From Aquilaria yunnanensis (Eukaryota > Streptophyta > Magnoliopsida > Malvales > Thymelaeaceae), in assembly GCA_039654915.1 (NCBI GenBank), contig CM077599.1:73872001-73936000 (forward strand): a stretch of 64,000 nucleotides of DNA, in the 5' to 3' direction. Numbering within the stretch: position 1 is the stretch's first letter; each line of letters starts with the position of its first letter. The position numbers were made by a program, and so were the translations under genes. Of the stretch, positions 1 through 11,794 are shown piece after piece. Under the pieces are notes generated by a model that worked only from the letters and a program-made list of their open reading frames with translations, did not search any database and had not been told where the DNA came from.

Positions 1-641
1 TAAGTATAAGTTTCAATAATATTTTATGAATATTTCAATATGTTCTTCCTATTTTTAATGCTTGTTCATAACATAGCTTTGTTGCTTTTCGTCTTAATAC
101 TATTAATAATACTCCTATTACTTAATTTGTAAAACCTGGGAATTTTTTGTATCAGAGCCAGAGTAATTAAGGATTAAAGTACAATAAACCAAAAGGATTA
201 CATGGTATATTGACTGGAAACTGTCTCGTGCCCACTTTTGAGCAGCTTCACCTAGTGAAGAGATCCGAGCAACAATGCCCCGTACCAAGTTCTAAGAAAA
301 AATTATAAATTTTCAAAAGCAAGGTCCTTATTTGTAACTTTTAAGAAAGTTAAGGGAAAACCATGAAAAGGTAGTATCGGTACAAGGTGGGTATTTTAGA
401 ACGGTCCCAACATATTTCTACGATTTGCTTTTAGTTTGAATTTACGTAATTTAACCGGTATTTACAGTTTGCCACCACTCACTAGAGCACGTGCGCGTGT
501 TCTTTTAGTTAAAGTTTTCAGGTTTATTTTCATATTTTTATTTACATGCCACGTTTTGTTTCCTTTTTTCTTTTTTTTTTTTCCAAGTAGTTAATTTTTT
601 TTCTTCTATTTTTTCAGCCTATGTTCTGCAAATCCCCACCC
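1..641. other. AT-rich sequence, no gene seen
   Basis: No coding frame or transposon boundary could be supported here. A CACGTG G-box hexamer lies at 488-493, and a short match to a tRNA-Met primer-binding site (tatcagagcc) lies near 150-160. Neither has supporting context such as an LTR end or a gene start. Confidence 0.3.
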
Positions 642-644
642 TTA

Positions 645-1503
645 GAGCATCTCCAACAGCTTCCCCAAAATTTCTATAAGATGGGGAAGTAAAAAGTAAA
701 ATCTCTATAATTTTTTTGCTCAAACTCCAACAGCTTTCCTATTTTGTAGAATTTTGTATTTATTACATAGTAATTAAATATTATGGATTTAAAAAAAATT
801 TAAATTAATGGCTAGATTAATTATTGTAAAATTAAATATTATTAAAAATGTAAAAAAATTACTCCTTCCGTTTTACAAAGAATGACTCTTTTACTTTTTT
901 TACTAAAATTTGACTTAAATATATTTATATTAATTTATTTTATAAAAAATTTTAAAAATTATGTTTATAAAATAGAGTCTTTAGGTTCAATTTTCATAAA
1001 AAAATAATAATTCTATAAAAAATTTTGAAAAAAAATATGAAAAAATTGTTGATAATTAAATATTGTGCAAAATATAAAAATTGACTACCTTTGTTTCACA
1101 AAAAATGACTATTTTAACTTTTTTAAATAAAATCTGACTTAAAAATATTCATATTAATTTGTACTATAATTTTTTTAAAAAAAATAAATTTATAAAATAT
1201 AGACTTTAAGATATCATTTTCATATAAAAAAATTATATTTCTATAAAAAATTTTGAAGAAAATAAAATTATGAATTAATTGTTGTGAATAATAAATGAAA
1301 CAACCTTTACGAGAAAGAGATAATGTTATTTTTCATTCCCCAAAAATTTTTGGAGTTTCTGCAGAAATAGGGAATGAGATCTTCTCTTTAATCTCATTCC
1401 CCATTTTAGAGAATAGGATGGAGAAACTGTTGGAGTGAAAAATGGCTTCATATTCCCTAAAATGGAGAAAAACTGCTAAATGGGGAAGCTGTTGGAGATG
1501 CTC
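645..1503. mobile_element. PIF/Harbinger-like MITE, TSD TTA
   Basis: The two ends are perfect 23-bp inverted repeats. The left end begins GAGCATCTCCAACAGCTTCC at 645 and its exact reverse complement ends at 1503. The element is flanked by TTA on both sides (642-644 and 1504-1506), the target preference of PIF/Harbinger elements. Subterminal inverted stretches (actccaacagctt near 725 and aaactgttggagt near 1425) add a second hairpin layer. The interior is AT-rich with no transposase, so it is non-autonomous. The superfamily call rests on the TSD and length. Confidence 0.85.
861..1306. repeat. Two degenerate tandem copies (223 bp) inside the MITE
   Basis: Copy 1 (861-1083) and copy 2 (1084-1306) share the order ttccgttttacaaagaatga, then aaaatttgacttaaa, then tataaaatagagtctttagg, at a constant offset of 223 bp. 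The opening CTCCTTCCGTTTTAC resembles the Stowaway/Tc1-mariner terminus, so the core may be a captured Stowaway-like element that later duplicated. That origin is inference. Confidence 0.6.
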
Positions 1504-1506
1504 TTA

Positions 1507-3529
1507 TCCAGCCAACCCCTCTCATGCAAGCAGTTACCTGACTCAACGCCATTATCCCACTACTCAGCATATTGTTTTCCACTAATCTACAATCCTGTTT
1601 TAGTCATTCTTGCTCCAAAATCCCAACAAATTCTGACTTTTTTCTCTTTCAACTGTTGCAGAAGATTAAACCGGCAAAGAATGAGCCAAAATCTAATGAC
1701 TACACGCAACCAAGTTGTCACGAGCAAGATTAATATTTTAATCCTTCTTTCAAATAACATTTCAAGTGATCAGAGGCGTCATGAAATAATGTTTCATATT
1801 CTTATTGACGCAGAAGGTCACAACAGCAAAGAAGCATTTAGATCCAGCAAAAAAACAATTACAGATCAGGTTTAAATGTAATTCAATTTCTACACAAGAA
1901 CAACTGTTTTTGTGTTATCAAGAAAGTGAACAGAATGAAGTTAAATCTCTACTATTACCATTTCATAAAGCAGCAGAATGTGATATTTTTTGAAACTATA
2001 CAATATATGTATGCGACGAAAGATAACATGCCATATCTTTTATTAATGAAAGATACTAACACCATTTCATGCCTGAGAACTACCGTATTTTGTGTTAGTC
2101 AACTCTACCTAAGGATAACCATGTTTATATATGTAATGTCAAATTTCTTATAATTTTGACTGTTATGATCATTTCATGGAACAACACAACATGAAAAGTA
2201 ATCAATTATGCCACCAAAACAACAGACTGTATCTTTTTTTAATTAAAGATAAAAATACTTACAATATTGCTTACAATTGCAGGCTCCTTTGTTTGTCTAC
2301 CATCCACCAACTGCAGCAGCATTTTGAAGCTAAAGCACCAGGTTCTAGTTTAATTATCCGTTCATGTCTATGGTATGTTTTTGCATTAAATGATTGTCTT
2401 TGTTGTTTTGATTGAAGTATATAGTGCATAGACGTGGCGGAAGATTCTATAATACCCCCATAAAGGGGGGGCACGGTTACTCCCCCAAATCCAAGCCGTC
2501 AATTGCTGTTGTGACTAACAGATGCAACCGGATAGATAGGCAAAACCGGTAGAGAGGAGAGAGAAGAAAAAAAAACCCTGTGTGAGGCAAAACCGGTAGT
2601 GAGGAGAGAGGAGAGACAAGAAAATAGAGAGGAAAAAAAATGAAAAAGCCTAAAGAGGAGGGAGGATGGAGAAGAAAATATAGGAAAATAAAATGGGGAA
2701 ACAGGAGAAAATGAGAGGAAAAAAATGAGAGAATATATTTTATTGGATATAAATTTTTAAAAAGAAGGAAAATAATTTTTAAAAAATTGGTGGTGTAAAA
2801 AAAAATTAATTGTTGAATAATACACTTAATAAAATATTATTTTATACATATGTCAATGATACTCAAAATATAAAATCTATGTATATTGACCAACTTAGTT
2901 AAGCAAATGAAAAGTATTTTACAAAGTAATTGTAGCATCACAAGGAATTTAAAATTGAGCACCTAATAGTATATAGGGTTGATGCGCAATGTTAACAAAA
3001 TAATAAATTTTACTAATGACCAGTTTTGTAATTTCTGTGATGTAAAAAAAAAAAACATTAGATACCTAAATATAAGACAACTCGTAAATCCAAGGATCTA
3101 ATAGGTCAGGTGAATTTTAATCTCGGTTAGTTTTGAGCTGGATTTGAGTTGATAGACAGGTTTATATAGGTTACTATTGCATAAGCTTAAATGACTGAAT
3201 CGATTCTATTTTTTGTATGCTTTTTGTTAAAATTTAAATTGAAGAATTCAATTTCAATTTGATTTAATTTAGGTTAATTTTCCTTCTTTTATTATGTTTA
3301 ACTAAAAACCTTCATAAAAAATTATAAATTATGTTATGATGAATTTACTATGATTTCCAACTTATACTATAAGTCCAATTCACTGTTGTTCATACTAATA
3401 AATTGTTAAATTTCAAAATTTTGGATTTACTGTATGATTCATTAAAAAACTTTGGGAAATTTAACTTGTTTTTTTTCTTTTATTTGAATTTAATGTATAA
3501 TTTGTAAAGGAATTTAAGGGATTTACATA
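1507..3529. other. No recognisable gene
   Basis: Several short open frames occur (131 codons at 1480-1875 being the longest), but the longest begins inside the MITE inverted repeat and none resembles a known protein. A short direct repeat, ggcaaaaccggtag followed by gaggagag, occurs at 2539-2562 and 2586-2609 inside a purine-rich stretch (2540-2740). The remainder is AT-rich intergenic DNA. Confidence 0.3.
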
Positions 3530-5450
3530 CCTAAATTGTGATCGGGTCACATTGAAGGTAACCTAAAAAAATAACTAGGCCACTCAGGAGATACCTAAAG
3601 TGTGACCGGATCACATTAAAGATAGCCTAGAAAAGTGACCGGGCCAACTTAAAGGTACATAAAAGGTGACCGGGTTACCTTGAAAGTAACCTCAAAATGT
3701 GACTCGATCACCTTGAAGATATCTAAAGTATGACTGGGCCACATTGAATGTAACCTAAAAAGATTACCAAGTCACATTGAAAGTACCTAAAGTGTGACTG
3801 GGTTACATTGAAGGTAACTTAAGAACATTAGCGGGTCACCTTGAAGGTATTAAAAGTGTGATGGGGTCATATTGAAGGTAAGCTAAAAAGGTGATCGGGT
3901 CACGTTGAAGGTACCTAAAGTGTGACCGAGTCAAATTAAAGATAACTTGAAAAGGTGACTAGGTTACACTTAAGGTACCTGAAGTGTGACCAGATCACAT
4001 TGAAGGTAACCTAAAAAGGTGACCGGATCACGTTGAAAATACTTGAAGTATGACAGGGTCACAATGAAGGTAGCCTAAAAAGGTGATTGGGTCACCTTGA
4101 AAGTACCTAAAATGTGACTGGGCCCCATTGAAGGTAGCCTAAAAAGGTGACCGGGTCATATTGAAGGTACCTAAAGTGTGACTGGGTCACATTAAAGGTA
4201 ACGTAAGAAAATGAATGGGTCATGTTAAAAGAACCTAAAGTGTGATCGGGTCACGTTGAAGGTAACCTTAAAAGGTGACCGGGTCATCTGGAAGGTACCT
4301 AAAGTGTAACCGGGTCAAATTTTTAGGTTACCTTCAATGTGACCTAGTTACACTTTAGGTATCTTCAAGATGACCCGGTCACCCTTTTATGTTATCTTCA
4401 ATGTGACCCGGTCACATTTTAGGTACCTTCAACATGACTCAATCAGCTTTTTAGGTTACCTTCAATGTGACATGGTTATACTTTAGGTACCTTCAACATG
4501 ATCCGGTCACCCTTTTAGGTTTACCTTCAATGTGACCCGGTCACACTTTAGGTACCTTCAATGTGACCCGGTCACCCATTTAGGTTACATTCAATGTGAC
4601 TCGGTCATACTTTAGGTTCCTTAAGTGTAACCCGGTCACCTTTTTAGGTTACCTTGAATGTGACTCGGTTATACTTTAGATACATTCATTGTGAGCTAGT
4701 CACCCTTTTAAGTTACCTTTAATGTGACCTGATCACACTTTAGGTACCTTCATTGTGACCCAGTCACCTTTTTAGGTTACCTTTAATGTGACGCGGTCAC
4801 TTTAGGTACCTTCAACATGACCCGATTACTTTTTTAGATTACTTTCAAGGTGACCCTGTCATATCGGTCACCTTTTTAGATTACCTTCAATGTGACCCAG
4901 TTACACTTTAGGTACCTTCAAGGTGACTCTGTCACCTTTTTAGGTTAGCTTCAATGTAATGCGGTCATACTTTAAGTACCTTCAACGTGACCCGGTCACC
5001 TTTTTAGGTTACCTTCATTGTGACCTGGTTACCTTTTTAGGTTATCTTCATTGTGCCCCGGTCACACTTTAGGTACCTTCAGTGTGACCCGGTTACTTTT
5101 TTAGGTTACCTTCAATGTGACCTGTCACACTTTAAGTACCTTCAACGTGATCTGGTTACCATTTTAGGTTACCTTCAATGTGACCCGGTCACCTTTTTAG
5201 ATTAACTTCAATGTGACCCGGTCACACTTTAGATACCTTCAAAGTGACTCGGTAAAGTTTTTATGCTAACTTGAATGTGATTCGGCCACACTTTAGGTAC
5301 TTTCAATGTAACCCAGTCACACTTTTTGGTTACCTTTAATGTGAACCGGTCATACTTTAGGTACATTTAATGTAACCTGGTAATCTTTTTAGGTTACCTT
5401 TAAAGTAATCTTTTTAGGTTATCTTGAAAGTCATTTTTAAGGTATGTTCA
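3530..5450. repeat. Inverted minisatellite array on a GTGACC-N-GGTCAC core
   Basis: About 1.9 kb consists of degenerate units averaging 31-33 bp, alternating between two types: cctaaagtgtgaccgggtca and cctaaaaaggtgaccgggtc, each followed by a ttgaaggt motif. The composite period is about 63 bp. Every unit carries the near-perfect palindrome GTGACCGGGTCAC. From 3530 to about 4318 all units read in one direction; from about 4322 to 5450 all read in the reverse complement. The whole array is therefore a large imperfect palindrome with a centre near 4320. Stop codons in all frames make coding unlikely. Related short motifs recur at 9655-9760, 10262-10350 and 10575-10620, which suggests the array belongs to a larger element. 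Confidence 0.9.
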
Positions 5451-5454
5451 AGGT

Positions 5455-5988
5455 GTTCATTTCTGGTGCATGATTACGGTTACATGTTATGTTACAGTGT
5501 TGGGTTTAGAGGTATGGTCATAATTTTAGGGATTAGGTTTATGAAAGGACACCACAATGGTTAAGGATAAGGATCATAGTTTTGGTTAGTGTTTAGTTAG
5601 GTTTAGGTTATGTTTTAGGGGTTTAGGTTTTGGATTTTAGCATTTGGGGTAAGGTTTATGGTAGGGTTAGGGTTTAGGTTAGGTTTTGTGGAGGGATTGT
5701 TTTAGGGTTTAGGTTATGGTTTAAAGATATGATTTAGGGTTTAGGTCTTGGTTTAAAGGTAGGTTTAGGGTTTAGGTTATGGTTTAAAGATACGATTTAG
5801 GGTTTAGGGTTAGTGTATATGTTTTGAGATTAGGGTTTAGGGTTTAGGGTTTAGGGTTAGTGTATAGGTTTTGAGTTTAGGGTTTAGTGTTTTTAGGGGG
5901 GATTGGTTTAGGGCTTAGGGTTAGTGTATAGGTTTTGAGTCTAGGGTTTAGGGTTTTTTTTTGAATTGGTTTAGGGTTTAGGTTGTGG
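5455..5988. repeat. Degenerate TTTAGGG-like repeat tract
   Basis: Irregular GGGTTTAGG-type motifs are interspersed with longer units such as ggttatggtttaaagatacg and gttagtgtataggttttgag, which recur at 5700-5950. The irregularity argues against a true telomere and for an interstitial degenerate repeat. The tract is cut by the CACTA element at 5989 and resumes at 9119. Confidence 0.75.
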
Positions 5989-7259
5989 CACTACAACATA
6001 GATTCCAAATCGCAACTAAAAGTTTAGTCATAGTTTAGTCATGATATTGGCTAGAAGCGACTATCTTGCGATAAAGAATTGCGGTTGCATTTTTTCAAGT
6101 TTCAATTTGTTTGTGATTAAATCTTGACTGCAATAAGCAACTAAAACTTTTAACAAAAAATTAGGCGAAAAACTTATGGGCAGACATAAATTTTGCGACT
6201 GACCACTTCAGTTGCTAATATAGTGATTGTCATACTTAATCACTATATTAAATTTTTTTTTAAATAGAATATATTTTAATTTAATATAATGGTTATTTAA
6301 TTATTATTATATAATCTAATTGGTTATTTATTTTATTTTTTTAATTGATAGTTACGTTAAATTTGTATGAATATTAACTTATTTAAATTATTATTAATAA
6401 CAAAATATTCAAATAATGAAATTAAAATTTAAATAAAATAAATTAAGATTAATATGAAGGTCAACATACAAACCCAAATGTAAAATTCAAAAAGTCACAA
6501 AATTCAAAAATCACAATTCAAAAAATTTAAAACTTAAATCTAGAAGCGAATAAGGCGGAGGAGGTTGAGTGCGAGGCATAGGAGACTGAGGCGATAATGG
6601 TGAAGCTGAGTCTACGACAGAGGAGACAAAGGAGATCGAGGCGACGGCCAGGAGGTTGAGAAGGTAAGGTGGACGGGCGAGGAGAGAAACAGCAATACGA
6701 ACAATTGGGTGATGCAAGAAATGGCCGAGGCAGATGGTGGCATGGACGGAGATGATGGACGATGAACTGGCAAGGTGAACAGACGGTGACACGGACAGGA
6801 GTGGTGGACTAGCAGACGAAGATGAAGGATGAGAATGAAAGATGAGAGTGAGAGGATTGAAAGAGATGAGAGACAACCGGGCAAAGGAAAAAGAAGTAGA
6901 AAGGAAGTTGCTGGAGTGACTGAAGTTTGTCTGTCGAGATTCAATCGGGTTATAGTCAAAGTTCAGTCGCGAAAGCCGTGAATGCAGCTACCCCATACAT
7001 GAGTTTAGTCGAATTCAATTGCTATGTTCATCATTTTTCTAGTTTTTTTACTTTATATTTTCATAGATACAAATATATATATATATATATATCATAAATA
7101 TGTGTGTGTACATACATGTATATAATTACATATGTGGTATAATCATAAATATATATAAGTTCAGGAAATTTTCTCCATATACATAATTTCAAAATTTAAA
7201 ATTAAAATAAAAATTATATCATATGAAGGGAAGTAAGAATCATAAGAACAATTTTCATA

Positions 7260-7712
7260 TCTTAATAATTAATTAGACTCTAAACATGCAAACCCTAAAT
7301 TACCCTTTAAACTCTAAATTAAACCCTAAGACATAAAACCCTATATCTCCTAAGACCCTAAAACACCAAACACTAATTTCATATTCCTAAATTGTAAACC
7401 TTAAAACTAATTATATACCATTAACCCTAATCCTTAAACCTTAAAAACAAACCTTAAAACCCTAAACCCTAAATCCTAAACCATAATTAAACCCTAAAAC
7501 AGATTCAAACCCTAACTACATATATACACAAAAACCTTAAACACTAACCCTAAACCATAATTAAACCCTAAACTCTAATTCCAAACCCATGAACCCTAAA
7601 CACTTAATACAAACCCTAATTAAAACCTAAATCTTAACTAAACCCTAAACCCTAAATCCTAAACCTTAATTAAAACTTAAACCTTAATTAAACCCAAAAT
7701 CCAACTACCATT
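7260..7712. repeat. Degenerate CCCTAA-like repeats inside the CACTA element
   Basis: Irregular aaccctaaa motifs are mixed with aattaaaccc and ccttaaacc. The tract is split by the TRIM at 7714 and continues to about 8870 in the same orientation. It is the reverse orientation of the TTTAGGG-like tract outside the element. Confidence 0.7.
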
Positions 7713-7713
7713 A

Positions 7714-8252
7714 TGTGGCACTCCCATATCCCACATGGGTGAATTGTGAGAAGCCTTATGTGGATATATGGGCTCCAATTCCAAAACATAAGCATTAAGC
7801 ACCTAGCACTTATCTTTTTCATAAAGGATAGCCCATGTGGTATGGGCAGGTAATCTGTTGACCGGTTCTAAACTTGGGTTGTTACAGATGGTATCAAGGT
7901 TGACCCGGGACCACAATGATGTGGCATAATGAGTGTGCATATGCATCATTTACTGGAACTAATCTTAGATTATAGAGGCTACTTAGCTAGGGGCTAAGTA
8001 GTCCGATTAGAGAGGTTACTTGGTTTGAAGAACCAAGTAATCCGATTGACCCCAATGAGGACATTGGGTAGATAAGAGAGGGAGTTGGTGACGCCCCCAT
8101 ATCTCACATGGGTGAATTGTAGGAAGCCTTATGTGGATATATAGGCTCTAGTTTCATAACATAAGCACTTAGCACTAATCCTTTTTATAAAGGATAACCC
8201 ATGTGGTGTGGGCAGGTGGTCTGTTGAACGATTCTGGACTTGGGTTGTTGCA
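7714..8252 (+). mobile_element. TRIM (terminal-repeat retrotransposon in miniature)
   Basis: Two direct repeats, 7714-7886 and 8089-8252, share ccacatgggtgaattgtgag-like starts, agccttatgtggatatat and ends ggacttgggttgttgca or its variant; both run TG to CA. Immediately after the first repeat is tggtatcaaggt (7889-7900), a near match to the initiator tRNA-Met primer-binding site. Immediately before the second is the purine-rich tract aagagagggagttgg (8074-8088). The flanks are catta (7709-7713) and tatta (8253-8257), a 4/5 TSD. The 202-bp interior has no coding capacity. Confidence 0.85.
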
Positions 8253-8870
8253 TATTAACCCTAAACCCTAAATACAAATCCTAGTAGTTAAACCTAAACC
8301 CTAACCCTAACTACCATTAACCCTAAAACCTAAACCCTAAATACAAAGCCTAATTAAACCCTAAAACCTAAATACAAACCCTAATTAAACCCAAAACCCT
8401 AAATACAAACCCTAATTAAACCCTAAACTCTAAACCTAATTTATACCATTAACCATAAACCCTAAATCTTAAACTTAATCTATACCATTAGCCCTAAATC
8501 TTAAACCCTAAATGCAAATCTCATTCCCTAAATTTCAATACCCTAATACTTAATTAAATAGCCTTAAACCATCCTAATCCTATATATATATCCCTAAACC
8601 CTAAAAAATTCTCAAACCCTAAATCATAAAAAAGATTTAAATTAATCATAAAATAAATCTCAAAACCCTAATATTAAATTAATTCAATTAATACCCTAAC
8701 CCCATACTAATTTCAAACCTTAAACCTTAAATAAAATCTCAAACCCTAAATTTATGTCCAATATCCTTAATCCCTTAAAAGCCCTAAATCCTACTTCTAT
8801 ATCCCTAAACCCTAAAAAAACATTCCAAACCCTAATACATATATCCTAAACTCTAAAAAAACCCAAAACT
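8253..8870. repeat. CCCTAA-like repeats, continued
   Basis: Continuation of the degenerate aaccctaaa tract after the TRIM, with units such as aaccctaattaaaccctaaa. The text taccattaaccctaaa at 8311 resembles the reconstructed empty site of the TRIM. Confidence 0.65.
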
Positions 8871-9118
8871 TCTAAATCAATTTAGCCACTGATGCAAATT
8901 GAACATCTAAAAAACTGATTAAACGGCTACTGTAGTCAAATCTATAAAAAGTTTTCAACTAAAAGTGACTAATATATGGGTGACTTATACTTTTAGTCGC
9001 TTATCAGTTGCAACTGAAAGTGCATCTTTTTTACTTTCAACTATTTAGTGATTGAAACACCTAGCGACTAACTCTTAGTCACAATTTTCAATCGCTATTT
9101 TACATCTATCTTGTAGTG

Positions 9119-10770
9119 TGGTTTGAAAGATATGATTTAGCTTTTAGAGTTTAGGTTATGTGAGGAGATTGTTTTAAGGTTTAAGGTTACTGCATTGGTT
9201 TTGGGTTTTGGGTTTAGGATTTTAGCATTTAAAAATATGATTGATGGTTAGGGTTGGTTGTGTTTTAAGAATATGATTGTATGGGGGGCACACTTAAAAG
9301 TATTATGGATTAATTGCTTTTAGGAATATTTAAAAAAAATCCACTTTCCTACTCTATTTGTTGTATTACAGAATATATGTAAATGTCTTAAAAATTTGAA
9401 ACATCATTTGTATGTAGATAGTCTTACTCTAAGGTACTTAAATTAATTATGGAATTAAGATTTAGGCACTTGAATAAAAATTAATAATTTCCTCATTAAA
9501 GAGCTATGTTTACAAATAATCTATAATTCATTTTTTTTAATTTTTTTAAAATTTAAAGTAAAAAATTTAATTTTTGATGCAATGGACACTGCAATAATTT
9601 TACTTCTCTTTAATTATTTTAACAAAAAAAATTCATAAAAAAGTAAAGGGCTATTTTCCTTTCAGGTATCTTCAAGATGAGTCATTCATATTTTTAGGTT
9701 ATTTAACAGGTAACTTAATCACATTTTTAGGTTACTTAAAAGTGACATGGTGCGACCGATTATGGGTTTATATGTCTAGTTCTATGTATTCGATTTTATA
9801 AAGTCTCTTGCATACCCAAATTAATAAAAGAAAAAATTCATGGCGTTGAACTTACTTTTTATTGCAAAAATATACTAGCTATAGATTGCATAGGTCATGT
9901 GCTCTATGTAAAGGTAAGTTTTGTTTAAGAAAAGTGGTATTGCTTAATTAAAAAACTAATATATTTTGTATTAAAAATATATGAAAAATAAAGCACCTGG
10001 TTTTTTTATGGACATAAACCGATAAAAAATTTAAAATATTAATATGAATATTTTATACTATTAAATAAAGTAAACATCAATTAAAGTGACTAAATTAGAA
10101 GTATAAGATATCTACAAAGAAAATTGAACAACTAAATGAGTCTAAGGGCTAATAGTGCATTATTGCCGATGAAAGGATGGCTGATGTGGGGAAAAATAGA
10201 TTGAGTTGTCCTATTCTCAAAAGTTTGAGGGCTTTTCTTCACCTTTATAATGCTAATTAATTTTTAGGTATTTTCAAGATGAGTCGTTCATATTTTTACA
10301 TTATTTAAAAGGTGACTCGGTCAGATTTTTATGTTCCTTAAAAAGTGACATGGTGTGACCAATTATGACTTTTTGGATCTAGTTTTATGTATCCAGTTTT
10401 ATGAAGTCTCTTCTATAACCAACTTAATAAAAAAAATCAATAAATTAAACTTACTTTTTGGAAATTTTGATTTTTCATGTTCTTTTCAAGTTGAATGGAC
10501 AAGAATTTTTTTATTTGTATAACATTCATATATTTTCGTGGCATTCCTTTTAAAAAATGTTCTTAAGGATCAATTTAAATGGTGACCAAGTCACCATCAG
10601 TGTACTTAAAAGGTTATTCGATCTTTTGGGCAAATTTGACATCTTTATAAGTTTAGGGTCAAAGTTTACATAATTAGAAAAGATTTGGTACAAGCCCTGT
10701 AATATTTAAAGAATTGATTGAAAACTTCATTTAAAATGAATAAATCACGCTCCCTAAGAATTGTTGGACT
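9119..10770. repeat. Host repeat flanking the CACTA element, with a ~180-bp duplication
   Basis: The sequence resumes the TTTAGGG-like tract (9119-9280) and then becomes AT-rich. Segments 9655-9830 and 10262-10437 are diverged direct copies: both contain ttcaagatgagtc, aaagtgacatggtg, gaccgattatg or its variant, and ttttataaagtctctt or its variant. They carry the gtgac and ggtac motifs of the 3530-5450 array. No gene is seen. Confidence 0.5.
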
Positions 10771-11495
10771 TGATTGAAATTTCAAGCAAGAAAGGAAAAT
10801 GTATGTTCTTACTTTTTAGTCCTTAAGTTTCATAATGCTTACTCCAAAGACCTCGGCTTTTCCTTCGTGCCGCCTTCTACTGCCTTGTACACAACTGCTT
10901 CCACTACCGCCGTTCAGCCTCTGCCAACGCTTCCACATGATTTCCGCCGCATAGTCCTTACCCATGTGGCGCAGGTGTTTGACCCCCAGTTGCTCTTGGC
11001 TGTTCTAATTCTCTCAGCTTTGATCCACCTCTCTCTTCAAGTCCACCATTCAATTTTTTGCCAACTCCTCTTTATCGCACGAATCAGGCATCACTAAATT
11101 TAAGTTGCCTGGGCGACAATCAATATTTTGCCCATTTTCCTTACTTAAACCATGAACCTGTTCAGGAATTCCCACTTCTTCATTAACTCTCATCAGTTCC
11201 AGAGACTTTGCTTTATGTTCGTCACGCTTTCCCCAATTTGATCATGATTCCCCCAAAGCAGTGTCTGTTCATCTTCCTAGGATACATCTTCCAGGAGCAA
11301 ATACTGTAATTTTTGTTACACTGGACCAGATCACATTCTGCTGAAGAATCTTCAACAATTCTCACATTAGCTATTTTTTCATCAAATTTTAACCGGACTA
11401 AGTCGAGATGAAATCCATCTCATACGTTAGCACAAAAATTCTACTATCGTGCAAACAACTTTTATCAAAGGTATCTTTGTCAACAGACAAAACTT

Positions 11496-11740
11496 TGTTG
11501 GAGAATGATTCAAAGAATCCGCTGGAATAGTTGAAGAATAAGTCAAAGCTGTTAGTTTATTGCTATTTTCTCTCAGTTTAAATGTTAAGTCAGTTGCTGA
11601 TAGTCTGTTAGTTTACGTTAAGTTATTTTTTGGTCTTATCTGTTAGTTTGTGTACTGCCTATTTAAAGGCGTGATGCTCAAGCAATAAAATACAGAGGAA
11701 TTCCAGTCTTTATTTCTTCTTGCCTGTTCCATTCCTTACA
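11496..11740 (+). repeat. Copia 5' LTR
   Basis: Begins TGTTGGAGAATG and ends CCTTACA. A TATA-like box (tatttaaa, 11660-11667) and an AATAAA signal (11684-11689) lie close together near the 3' end, consistent with a short R/U5 region. It matches 15656-15900 except for seven substitutions. Confidence 0.95.
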
Positions 11741-11760
11741 CTTGGTATTAGAGCCAGGTT
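11741..11760 (+). promoter_or_regulatory. Copia primer-binding site (tRNA-Met type)
   Basis: The sequence TTGGTATTAGAGCCAGG immediately follows the 5' LTR and matches the 3' end complement of initiator tRNA-Met, with T for C at one position. Confidence 0.85.
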
Positions 11761-11794
11761 GCAACCTAGTTCGTTTGTTGGATATTCCTCGTAA

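Larger units (their letters stand above)
5989..9118. mobile_element. Non-autonomous CACTA-like element, TSD TGG
   Basis: The left end is CACTACAACATAGAT at 5989 and the right end is ATCTATCTTGTAGTG ending at 9118. These are inverted repeats with one mismatch, flanked by TGG at 5986-5988 and 9119-9121. Subterminal regions carry many short motifs of the gcgactaaaagt, cagttgcaactgaaa and tagtcgc type in both orientations, as is typical for En/Spm-type elements. There is no transposase. Joining the flanks recreates ggtttaggttgtggtttgaa, matching a neighbouring repeat unit near 5710, which confirms insertion into the degenerate TTTAGGG tract. The interior holds a purine-rich segment (6540-6900), CCCTAA-like repeats and a TRIM. 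Confidence 0.9.

Noticed and set aside
150..175. Retrotransposon primer-binding site
   Set aside because: tatcagagcc match is short and not preceded by an LTR end.
1480..1875. 131-codon ORF
   Set aside because: It begins inside the MITE inverted repeat and has no recognisable motif; likely chance.
3530..5450. CRISPR-like array
   Set aside because: Units are adjacent and degenerate without unique spacers, and the context is a plant nuclear genome.
6511..6959. Two overlapping minus-strand ORFs of 115-121 codons
   Set aside because: Ser/Pro/Leu-rich low-complexity translation of a purine-rich tract inside a CACTA element; both frames equally open.
5500..8870. Telomere
   Set aside because: TTTAGGG and CCCTAA motifs are irregular, face both ways and are interrupted by ordinary transposons; interstitial degenerate repeats fit better.
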